A stretch of DNA of 9,815 bases. Origin: Pseudomonadota bacterium. GTDB lineage: Bacteria; Myxococcota_A; Polyangia; Polyangiales; Polyangiaceae. The stretch spans positions 1-9,815 of the forward strand of contig JAEWOQ010000358.1 in NCBI GenBank assembly GCA_023460875.1. Reading direction: 5' to 3'. Shown here piece after piece: positions 1 through 6,660 of the stretch. How positions within the stretch are numbered: the stretch's first letter is position 1; each line of letters begins with the position of its first letter. Below the pieces are notes generated by a model. The model had not been told where the DNA came from. It saw nothing but the letters and a program-made list of their open reading frames with translations, and did not search any database. The translations under genes were made by a program, and so were the position numbers.

Positions 1-317
1 CCCTCGACTCGAGCTGGGCCCAAGCCTGGCTACGCGTCATCCGCGAGCAGCCGCCCTTCCCGAGCGCTAGGCCGAGGAGCGCCGAAGCCGCCGCGGCGCG
101 CCCCGACGCGCCGCGCCCCGATGGCGCTCGCTCGGTGTGGAGCACCCTCGGTCTCCCCGGACGAGCGACCGAGGTCGAGATCAAGCAGGCACATCGCCGT
201 CGCGCCCTCGAGACGCATCCGGATCACGGCGGTGACGCGGCGGAGTTCCGCGAGGTCCAGCGCGCCTACGTCGAAGCCCTCCGCCGCGCGCAGCGACCTC
301 CAAAGCGCTCACGTTGA
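1..317 (+). CDS. C-terminal J-domain (DnaJ-like) protein, 5' partial
   Basis: The reading frame is open from base 3 to the TGA at 315-317, giving the last 104 residues of a protein that begins outside the window. The final 60 residues form a compact J domain: a helix I region (STLGLPGRATEVEIKQAH), a basic helix II (RRRALE), the diagnostic HPD tripeptide in THPDHGG, and a helix III (FREVQRAYVEAL). The HPD motif is what J domains use to stimulate Hsp70 (DnaK) ATPase. Before it lies an Ala/Pro/Arg-rich linker of about 40 residues. A GTG at 135 could start a 60-residue J-only protein, but no Shine-Dalgarno precedes it and the frame stays open upstream, so a C-terminal J domain on a larger protein is more likely. 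The N-terminal domain cannot be seen, so the partner and process are unknown. Confidence 0.75.
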   Translation, partial: LDSSWAQAWLRVIREQPPFPSARPRSAEAAAARPDAPRPDGARSVWSTLGLPGRATEVEIKQAHRRRALETHPDHGGDAAEFREVQRAYVEALRRAQRPPKRSR

Positions 318-583
318 CCCTCGAGACACCCCCCCATCCTGGTCTCCTTGCCTCAAGCGTTCACGAGGCGGCCGCGGCTCCCTCGGCCGCCTCCCGCCGG
401 TGCCGGTCGGGAGAGCGCGGGTCGCGACGGCCCCACCGTCGTCGATAGGGGTTCATTGCCGGCAAAGCGCAACTGGAGTACCGATCGCAAGCTGGAGACC
501 GGCCTGCGCGAGTCCAGCATGAGTGCATCGCTGCCCCGCTGCTCCAGGCTGCTCTGCGCTCCAGGCCGACCCGGGTTCGAGGC
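318..583. other. Intergenic gap before the kinase gene
   Basis: This stretch of 266 bases separates the J-domain gene from the kinase gene. No frame in it gives a protein that looks real. A perfect 10-base palindrome, TTGCCGGCAA, lies at 456-465 and could be an operator half-pair, but one short palindrome in GC-rich DNA is weak evidence. TTGACC at 314-319 resembles a -35 box but has no convincing -10 partner. The kinase promoter is presumably here, but I cannot place it. Confidence 0.4.
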
Positions 584-3115
584 ATGACCGATCGTCCTCA
601 ACGAAGAGTTCCGCCGCCGGCAATCGCTGAGGAGCCGACCCAGCTCGTCCCCGAAGCGCCATCGGCCCAGCTCCCCCTCCTCGACCCCGAGCAGCTCTGG
701 AGCGGGCGGATCCGCGTCAGCGACCAGCTCGGTCAGGGTGGCATGAGCTACGTGCTCCGCGGCACGGACACCAAGCTCCGCCGGGAGCTCGCCCTCAAGG
801 TCACGCCGCTCCCTCGCCAGCAGATGCCCAAGGACCACCTCGCTCGCTTCGTCGAGGAGGCCCAGATCACCGCGCAGCTGGAGCACCCGAACATCGTGCC
901 GATCCACGACTACGGGATCGCCCCGGACGGGCGCGTCTTCTTCTCGATGAAGCTGGTGCGCGGCAAGTCTCTGGAGTCGATCCTCGCGGACCGGGCGCGG
1001 GCCGATCCGACGACGGTCTCGGAGTTCGGCTTGCGGCGCCTCCTCGACGTCTTCCTGCAGGTTTGCCAGGCCCTCGAGTACGCGCACGCCCGCGGCGTCA
1101 TCCACCGGGACCTCAAGCCGGCCAACATCATGGTCGGAGACTACGGGGAGGTGCTCGTCGTGGACTGGGGTGTCGCCAAGCTCCTGGCCCGCCCCGAGCC
1201 GACCGACACCTCCGTCTCCACGAGCGCCACAGGCTCCTTGAGTGACACCGGCTCCTTCGGCGACGCTGGCTCCTTCGGGTCCTCCGGCGAGACGGAGCCT
1301 CCCCTGGAGTCGACCGCTCTCGATGAGCCGCCGCGCCCCGGATCCCAGTCGCCGCACGTGACGTCCCTGCGCAAAGGAGCGGACCACTGGGCGACGCAGC
1401 TCGGCACCGTCATCGGGACGCCCGTCTACATGTCCCCCGAGCAGGCCCAGGGCGCCCCCGTCGACGAGCGCGCCGACCTCTACGCCCTCGGCGTGATCCT
1501 CTACGAGATCCTGTCCGGACAGGTGCCCTTCGACGACGAGGACCCCCTCACGCTGCTCGACCGCGTGCGCACCGAGATCCCGCGCCGCCCCTCGGAGCTG
1601 AACTCCTCTACGCCCCTGGCGCTCGAGGCCGTCGCCCTCCAGCTCCTCGACAAAGATCCCGAGCAGCGCCTGACCATCCCCCAGGTCCGCACCCACCTGC
1701 AGAACTACGTCGAGGGCGTCGGACGAGACTACCGGCGGCCGAGCCTCTGGAGCGGCGCCCTCTGGACCTTCGGCGGGCTGGGCTTGTTCGCCTTCTTGGT
1801 CTGGTATCTCACGGGCCAATCCATCGCCGCGCTGTTCGTGCTCGCCCCGCCGACGGTGCTCAACGCGGTCGGCTGGTTTCTGCTGATCTTGGCGCTCGGC
1901 TATCCCCTGTGGTCAGCGCCGCGAGCGTTCACCTCGTCACGCGCCGAGCGGGGGCGCTTCCGCCCCGCGAGCCCCGAGGAGACCTTCATCTCCGGATACT
2001 TCGCGCACCGCACCCTCGCCGCTGCGGTGGCCCCCTTGTCGCAGCTCGTGTTTCTCGTCGAGCTGGTGTTCTTGGCCGCCACCCAGGCGCCTCGACAGAG
2101 CCTCAGCTCCGAGCTCGTGCCGCAGCTCACCCGTCAGCTCCGAGCCGAGTGGGCGCAGTCGCTCATCGTCATCCTGATTCTCCTATTCATCTATCTCCTG
2201 CTGCTGTTCACCGAGGTGCGCTTCGCCCGCCGCATCGATCGTTACGAGCTGCTCGTCGATCGGCCGCGCTGGGAGGCCGTGTGGCCCGTGTTCCTGATCC
2301 TGGTGCTGCTGCTCACGATCGGTGCCACGGACGTGCTCGACTGGGCCCTCGTGCATCCGGGCCACGACCTCTTCTCCTTCCTGCGGGAGCTGGTCCTCAC
2401 GCAGCCCCTCAACCTCTTCGACATCGGCAAGACCCTCGTCTTCCAGGGCACGTTCTTGTTCGGGGTGGCGGCTGGCGCGCTGCTCCTCGCCTTCCCCTTC
2501 GCGGAGATCCTGGCTGCGCTCCGGCTCCCCTTCCAGCCGACGGACGAGGCCTCCGTGCGCAATGGCTCCCAGTACTTCTTGCGCTCCCTCGCCGTCTTTC
2601 GGGTGGCGCGGGTGCAGTGGCTCTACGGTGGAGCCATGATCGGAAGCCTCACTGCCCTGACGATCCTCTCGGAGGACGCGAGCCCCTCCCTGGTCGAGCA
2701 GGTGCTCTACATCGTCGGCCCGACCTGCATCGGCTTCTTGGGGTACTCGCTCCTCAAGCGCACGGCCCACGGCTACCTGGCGCACTCACCTGCGGTGGCG
2801 CGGCTCGTGGATCGCGCGGTGCACAAGGCCCGCCTCGCCCAGGCCCAGGCGAACGTCAGCCAGCTCGAGACCGCGCCCTGGCGACACCGGCTGTTCGCGC
2901 TGCTCCTCCCCGTCGCTTGCATCGCCGCCTACCTCCTGTGGACGGGCAGCGGGCTGCATCAGCAGGCCATTCAACAGCTGGTCATGCCGGTGACGACCAA
3001 GGGGTGGCTGCTCATCCTGCCCTACGCGCTCCTGGTCCCGGTGTTGCTGCTGCGAGACCCGCTCCACCTGGCGCTGGCGAGGCGCCGTCTGCGCGCGGGC
3101 CAGAGCCCGGGGTAG
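584..3115 (+). CDS. Membrane Ser/Thr protein kinase with about 10 TM segments
   Basis: An 843-residue Hanks-type kinase. The kinase domain spans about residues 42-375: Gly loop GQGGMSYV (50-57), ATP lysine K72 (LALKV), helix C glutamate E92, catalytic loop HRDLKPAN (174-181, D176), magnesium loop DWG (194-196) in place of DFG, P+1 loop MSPEQ (283-287), helix F aspartate D298 and R362. All catalytic residues are present, so it should be active. DWG occurs in other bacterial kinases. The loop from DWG to SPE is about 90 residues, some 60 longer than usual, and is rich in Ser, Thr, Gly and Pro. About ten hydrophobic segments follow (near 391-410, 424-443, 479-499, 525-543, 565-582, 618-640, 680-696, 704-724, 768-787, 807-824), with Arg-rich loops placed to keep both ends cytoplasmic. 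No PASTA, TPR or WD repeats are visible. The ATG at 584 starts well before the Gly loop, but its ribosome site is weak. The ligand and substrates are unknown. Confidence 0.93.
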   Translation: MTDRPQRRVPPPAIAEEPTQLVPEAPSAQLPLLDPEQLWSGRIRVSDQLGQGGMSYVLRGTDTKLRRELALKVTPLPRQQMPKDHLARFVEEAQITAQLEHPNIVPIHDYGIAPDGRVFFSMKLVRGKSLESILADRARADPTTVSEFGLRRLLDVFLQVCQALEYAHARGVIHRDLKPANIMVGDYGEVLVVDWGVAKLLARPEPTDTSVSTSATGSLSDTGSFGDAGSFGSSGETEPPLESTALDEPPRPGSQSPHVTSLRKGADHWATQLGTVIGTPVYMSPEQAQGAPVDERADLYALGVILYEILSGQVPFDDEDPLTLLDRVRTEIPRRPSELNSSTPLALEAVALQLLDKDPEQRLTIPQVRTHLQNYVEGVGRDYRRPSLWSGALWTFGGLGLFAFLVWYLTGQSIAALFVLAPPTVLNAVGWFLLILALGYPLWSAPRAFTSSRAERGRFRPASPEETFISGYFAHRTLAAAVAPLSQLVFLVELVFLAATQAPRQSLSSELVPQLTRQLRAEWAQSLIVILILLFIYLLLLFTEVRFARRIDRYELLVDRPRWEAVWPVFLILVLLLTIGATDVLDWALVHPGHDLFSFLRELVLTQPLNLFDIGKTLVFQGTFLFGVAAGALLLAFPFAEILAALRLPFQPTDEASVRNGSQYFLRSLAVFRVARVQWLYGGAMIGSLTALTILSEDASPSLVEQVLYIVGPTCIGFLGYSLLKRTAHGYLAHSPAVARLVDRAVHKARLAQAQANVSQLETAPWRHRLFALLLPVACIAAYLLWTGSGLHQQAIQQLVMPVTTKGWLLILPYALLVPVLLLRDPLHLALARRRLRAGQSPG
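1232..1285 (+). repeat. Three 18-base direct repeats in the kinase activation loop
   Basis: Three in-frame 18-base units begin at 1232, 1250 and 1268, each opening with GGCTCCTT. They encode GSLSDT, GSFGDA and GSFGSS (residues 217-234). The copies are diverged, consistent with an old tandem expansion. They sit between the DWG and SPE motifs, where kinases are commonly autophosphorylated. Confidence 0.8.
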
Positions 3116-3145
3116 AGTGCCCGGGGTAGAGTGCCCGGGGTAGAG
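3105..3145 (+). repeat. 14-base tandem repeat, three copies, spanning the kinase stop codon
   Basis: The unit GCCCGGGGTAGAGT occurs at 3105-3118, 3119-3132 and 3133-3145 (last copy one base short). Each copy carries a TAG, at 3113, 3127 and 3141. Because 14 is not a multiple of 3, the three TAGs fall in the three different plus-strand frames; the first is the kinase stop. Each copy also contains the self-complementary CCCGGG, so neighbouring copies could pair into a 6-base-pair stem with an 8-base loop. No T-tract follows, so this is not a classical intrinsic terminator. Confidence 0.9.
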
Positions 3146-3207
3146 CCCGTCAGGGCGGTGCCAGTCGAGATCCGGAAAAGCGTCGATGCAATCCGCGCCT
3201 CCTTCGC

Positions 3208-3213
3208 TACAGT
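3208..3213 (+). promoter_or_regulatory. Possible -10 element for the HAD phosphatase gene
   Basis: TACAGT, in the context GCTACAGTGG, resembles a housekeeping -10 box and lies 35 bases before the preferred GTG start. The -35 region about 17 bases upstream (GATGCA) matches poorly. The position fits a start at 3249 and conflicts with one at 3186. Confidence 0.25.
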
Positions 3214-3238
3214 GGACGCACCACGTCCTCGTGAAGCC

Positions 3239-3243
3239 GGAGG
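3239..3243 (+). promoter_or_regulatory. Shine-Dalgarno site that decides the HAD gene start
   Basis: GGAGG lies 5 bases before the GTG at 3249. This supports that GTG over the in-frame ATG at 3186, which has no comparable site and would add 21 residues ahead of the conserved first strand of the HAD fold. Confidence 0.75.
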
Positions 3244-3248
3244 TCACG

Positions 3249-3893
3249 GTGAAGTACAGGCTAGCCATCTTCGACTTCGACGGCACGCTCGCCGACTCAT
3301 TCGAGTGGTTCTGTCGCGCGGTGGCGCTCGCGGCCCAACGCTACCGATTCAAGCTCGCGGAGGTCGACGAGGTCGAGCTACTGCGGGGTCTGGACGCGCG
3401 GCGCATCGCCCGCCACCTCGACATTCCGCCCTGGAAGATGCCGTTCATCGCGCGGTTCATGCGCCGTCACATGGCCCAGGAGCTGAGCTCGATCCGCCTG
3501 TTCCCCGGCATCGAGCAGGCCCTGCGCACCCTGGCCGAGGCGGACATCACCCTGGCCATCGTCACCTCCAACTCGCACCAGAACGTCCGCCGGGTCCTCG
3601 GCGCAGAGCTGTGCGGGCTGTTCTCCCATTACGGCTGCGGCGCGTCCCTCCTCGGGAAGCGCCCGAAGCTGCGCGCGGTGTTGCGCGCCTGCCAGCTCGC
3701 CCCCGAACGGGCCATCTACGTCGGCGACGAGATCCGGGATCTCGAGGCGGCCCGCGCCGAGCGCATCGACTTCGGCGCGGTCGGATGGGGGTACACCCGC
3801 CCCCACGGCTTCCAGCCCCACGCGCCTCGGTGGCTCTTCAGCTCCGCCCAAGAGGTCGCGCAGCGCCTCGTCGTTCCGGCGCGCGTCACCTGA
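3249..3893 (+). CDS. HAD-superfamily phosphatase (phosphoglycolate phosphatase-like)
   Basis: A 214-residue protein, normal length for a HAD subfamily I hydrolase with a helical cap. All four motifs are visible: motif I FDFDGTLADS (nucleophile D9, acid/base D11), motif II VTSNS (105-109), motif III lysine in GKRPK (K137 or K140), and motif IV YVGDEIRD (acidic D160, E161 and D164). The cap would lie between motifs I and II, about residues 16-85. Such enzymes hydrolyse small phosphomonoesters through an aspartyl-phosphate intermediate with magnesium. The Gph/PGPase-like label is by overall resemblance; the substrate cannot be read from the sequence. The GTG start is chosen from the GGAGG at 3239. 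The gene lies 133 bases after the kinase on the same strand, possibly with its own promoter. Its 3' end overlaps the convergent VWA gene by 8 bases. Confidence 0.9.
   Translation: MKYRLAIFDFDGTLADSFEWFCRAVALAAQRYRFKLAEVDEVELLRGLDARRIARHLDIPPWKMPFIARFMRRHMAQELSSIRLFPGIEQALRTLAEADITLAIVTSNSHQNVRRVLGAELCGLFSHYGCGASLLGKRPKLRAVLRACQLAPERAIYVGDEIRDLEAARAERIDFGAVGWGYTRPHGFQPHAPRWLFSSAQEVAQRLVVPARVT
3886..3893. other. 8-base convergent overlap of two coding ends
   Basis: The HAD gene stops with TGA at 3891-3893 on the plus strand. The double-VWA gene stops at 3886-3888 on the minus strand (TCA as read here). The last codons overlap and no bases remain between the genes for a terminator, so any terminator must lie inside the opposing gene. 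Confidence 0.9.
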
Positions 3894-6660
3894 GCGCGAC
3901 CGACCGACGGAAGCGGCGATCGAACAGCCGCACCCTGCGCACCAGCAGATCGAGCAGGAAGATCACGAGGGCCCCCAGGATGAAGCGGTCCTGACGCGGC
4001 GCGTGACGCTCGATGCTCTCGCCGTCTGGGTCGAACACGGTCGCGGCAGACACGTCCATCGCGCCGCCCCCCGCGTCGGCGACCCGCTCCAGCAGCCCGG
4101 GGTCGGGCTCGAAGCTCGCGTACTCCCTGGGGTAAGGGCGCGAGGCGTGCCCGTAGCTCACCGCGATGGGACGAACATTGCCCGCCGCGTCGCGGCGCGC
4201 GTGTTTGCCCTCCACGACGAAGGACCCGAAGCCGGGCGCCTGCAGGCGAGCCTCGTAGCGCCCCGGCGCCGTGAGCTGGAACGGCACCTCGCGCACCTCC
4301 GGCGCTCGCTCCACCTCACCGCGGCCGCGACCCCGACGGACGACCAGGCGGGACTCGTATTCGTTGTCGAACCTCTCGTCCTCCGTGAGGCCATGCACCA
4401 CCGCGACGATGTCTCCGTCCTCCACGCGCACGTCCATCGGCAGCTCTCGGCGGCGTTCGTGGCGCATGTGCTCGCGCACGAGCTGCGCCCAGAATTGGCC
4501 GAACGCCGGCCAACGCAGCCACTCCACGGCCCAGTCGTTCTTGACATCGCTGGTCCAGGCCAAGCTCCAGCCGAGGCCTACCCGCCAGCGGGCGAGCAGC
4601 GGCTCTCCCCGGTCGCTCGCCAGGACGAGCTCGGCGGGGGCCGGCTTCAGCTGGGTCGAGACATAGCCCCGGAGCAGGGGCGCCGTCTGGATGGAGATCC
4701 CCCGCAAGAAGGACGGGTTCCCGACGCGCTGAGCGGGGAACCAGTCCTCCACGGTGGACTGCTTCGAGATCAGCTCCGCCTCTCGCGTGAAGACCCGCGG
4801 CAAGCTGTTGGGATCCGCCACCTGGTGGTAACGGCCGCCGCCGCCGTCGGCCATCATGCGCAGCAGCTCGTCCTGCACGCCGCCGCCGAGCCCCACCGTG
4901 GTGAGGGTGATGGACTCGGCGAGCATCGTGGTGGCCAGGTCGAACAACCCGTCGCTCCGCGCCTGACCGTCCGTGAGCAGCACCACGTGCTTCTTCCGCG
5001 CTTCGACGACGGAGATGTCCTGGTAGGCCATGTCGAGGCTCGGGAAGATCTCCGTGCCGCCGCCCGGCTGGATGCGCATGATGTCGTTCTGGATGCGGCT
5101 GCGATAGCGCGCAGGCTGCATCTTCACGTAGCGGCTCGGCGTCGAGTCGAACGCGATCACCTCGATGAGATCGTCCCCCTGGAGCGTGGCCACCGTCGCG
5201 CTGCAGGCCTCCTTCGCCATCTCCATCGGCAGCCCCGTCATCGATCCCGAGCGATCGATGACGAGCACCAGGGCCACCCCTGGGATCTCGCGGCGCTTCT
5301 CCGAGTCCATGCGCACCGGCAGCACCCGCTCGAGCTGAGACCCCTGCCACCCCCCGAGCCCGAAGCCCGACGGCCCACCCGCGAACAGGAATCCGCCCCC
5401 CAGGTCGCGCACGTAGCGCTCGATCAAGCGCTCCGCCTCCCGCCCGAGGCGCTCTCGGGCCACGTCCGAGACCACCACGAAGGCGAAGCGCTCGAGCTCG
5501 GCGAGGCTCCCCGGAAACGCCTCGGGGCCTCGCACGTCCACGTCGAACTGCTGCGCGGTCAGGGCCCGCGCCAGGTAGCTGGCCGTACCCGCCCGCCCCT
5601 CCACATAGAGCACCTGCGGACGGCCTGGCACATCGATCGTCAGCGCCGCCCGGTTGTTGTCCGCGAAGGCGTCCGCGCCGAGCGGCTCCACCTCGAGGGA
5701 GTAGGTCACCTCGCCGCCGACGCGCACGACGCTCCGGAACTGGGCGGTGTGCTCACCGGCGGGCAGCTCCAAGGTCTGCACCGAATCGAGCCCGTTCAGC
5801 GCCTCGCCTTGATAGAGGCGCAGCCGCGCCTGCCCGGGGCGCGTCGAGTGCAGCCGCACCGCCACCTCGAAGGGCTCCCCCACGTTGACCTTGCTGGGCA
5901 CCTCGAGGGAGGTCACGGCCACGTCGGCCGGCGGGGGTTCACGCAGAGCGAACGCGTCGACCCGGATCCCGAGCTCGCGCGCCCGCCCCACCTCCGCCAA
6001 CACCTGCCCCTCCGTCTCGACCCCGTCGGAGATCACCACGAGGCGCCGGAGACACCCCGGGGCGAAGGCTCCATAGGCGTGTTGCACGGCCGCGCGAAGG
6101 TGGGTGCCGGCTCCTCCCTCGGGATGCCGAAGAGCCCCGACCTCCGGCAGAGCCAGCGGCGCCGGCTCGCTCGCCGCAGGGTCCACCAACGGGACCTCCC
6201 GGGGACGCTCCGCGAAGGTCACCAGGCGCAGCTCGTCGCCCGGACGCCGGTTCTCCCAGAGCTCGACGACCCGCGCCCGCCCCTCCTCGAGGGACGAGTT
6301 GGACACGGAGTTGCTCACGTCGAGCAACGCCACGGCGCAGACCTTGTCGACGCGCTCGGTCTCCACGAGCTGCCCGACCCCCAACGCCAGGGCGCCGAGG
6401 AACGTGAGCCGCAGCAGCCAGGACAGCACGCGCTGCTGCCACGGCAGATCCGCCAGGGAACGTCCGAGCACGAACAACAGCAGCGGCGCGACCAGGAGGA
6501 CACCGAGCCAGCGCGGCTGGAGGAGACGGACCTCCCCCGACCCGCTCTCCCACACGAACGCGTCGGGGGACGCCGTCCACACGAACCGCCAGTACGCGAA
6601 CGTCAGCGCCGCGCCGAACCCGACCAGCAGGGCTCCCCAGAGCAGCTTGCGGCGGCTCAA
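3886..6660 (-). CDS. Membrane-anchored protein with two VWA domains and a GATase-like fold
   Basis: A 924-residue protein. Three N-terminal membrane segments (about 6-25, 50-68, 79-98) and one near the C-terminus (893-908, followed by an Arg-rich tail) place the large middle part outside the cytoplasmic membrane. VWA domain 1 (about 103-240) has a complete metal site: D114-x-S116-x-S118, T186 and D212. A beta-sandwich-like stretch follows (about 245-340). Residues 346-455 resemble the class I glutamine amidotransferase-like domain found in this family (QVLYVEGRAG, then GGGFLFAGGPSGFGLGGW), but contain no cysteine. VWA domain 2 (about 461-625) has D469-R-S471-G-S473, T536 and D564, and appears inserted in the GATase-like region. 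VWA sites usually bind protein partners through a metal ion. The TTG start overlaps the upstream stop as TTGA and has GGAGG 8 bases before it. This is the last gene of the DUF58/BatA/VWA operon. Exact partners are unknown. Confidence 0.9.
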   Translation of the reverse strand: MSRRKLLWGALLVGFGAALTFAYWRFVWTASPDAFVWESGSGEVRLLQPRWLGVLLVAPLLLFVLGRSLADLPWQQRVLSWLLRLTFLGALALGVGQLVETERVDKVCAVALLDVSNSVSNSSLEEGRARVVELWENRRPGDELRLVTFAERPREVPLVDPAASEPAPLALPEVGALRHPEGGAGTHLRAAVQHAYGAFAPGCLRRLVVISDGVETEGQVLAEVGRARELGIRVDAFALREPPPADVAVTSLEVPSKVNVGEPFEVAVRLHSTRPGQARLRLYQGEALNGLDSVQTLELPAGEHTAQFRSVVRVGGEVTYSLEVEPLGADAFADNNRAALTIDVPGRPQVLYVEGRAGTASYLARALTAQQFDVDVRGPEAFPGSLAELERFAFVVVSDVARERLGREAERLIERYVRDLGGGFLFAGGPSGFGLGGWQGSQLERVLPVRMDSEKRREIPGVALVLVIDRSGSMTGLPMEMAKEACSATVATLQGDDLIEVIAFDSTPSRYVKMQPARYRSRIQNDIMRIQPGGGTEIFPSLDMAYQDISVVEARKKHVVLLTDGQARSDGLFDLATTMLAESITLTTVGLGGGVQDELLRMMADGGGGRYHQVADPNSLPRVFTREAELISKQSTVEDWFPAQRVGNPSFLRGISIQTAPLLRGYVSTQLKPAPAELVLASDRGEPLLARWRVGLGWSLAWTSDVKNDWAVEWLRWPAFGQFWAQLVREHMRHERRRELPMDVRVEDGDIVAVVHGLTEDERFDNEYESRLVVRRGRGRGEVERAPEVREVPFQLTAPGRYEARLQAPGFGSFVVEGKHARRDAAGNVRPIAVSYGHASRPYPREYASFEPDPGLLERVADAGGGAMDVSAATVFDPDGESIERHAPRQDRFILGALVIFLLDLLVRRVRLFDRRFRRSVALR

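Noticed and set aside
348..587. A 79-codon plus-strand frame overlapping the kinase start by 4 bases
   Set aside because: It begins at a TTG with no ribosome site and is Arg/Pro-rich with no recognisable feature; the ATGA overlap is likely chance.
353..1819. A 488-codon minus-strand frame opposite the kinase domain
   Set aside because: It mirrors the kinase codons and shows only low-complexity Glu/Gly/Arg/Val sequence with no domain or ribosome site.
1909..3129. A 406-codon plus-strand frame inside the kinase gene, out of phase
   Set aside because: It is Arg/Ala/Pro-rich and overlaps the kinase membrane segments, which make sense only in the kinase frame.
3105..3145. Intrinsic terminator after the kinase
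   Set aside because: The CCCGGG repeats could pair, but no T-run follows any possible stem.
3186..3248. ATG at 3186 as the start of the HAD protein
   Set aside because: It has no Shine-Dalgarno, adds residues unrelated to the fold, and overlaps a possible -10 box. GTG at 3249 has GGAGG at 5 bases.
3131..3994. A 287-codon plus-strand frame across the HAD gene
   Set aside because: The HAD motifs are all in the other frame; this one is Arg/Pro-rich noise.
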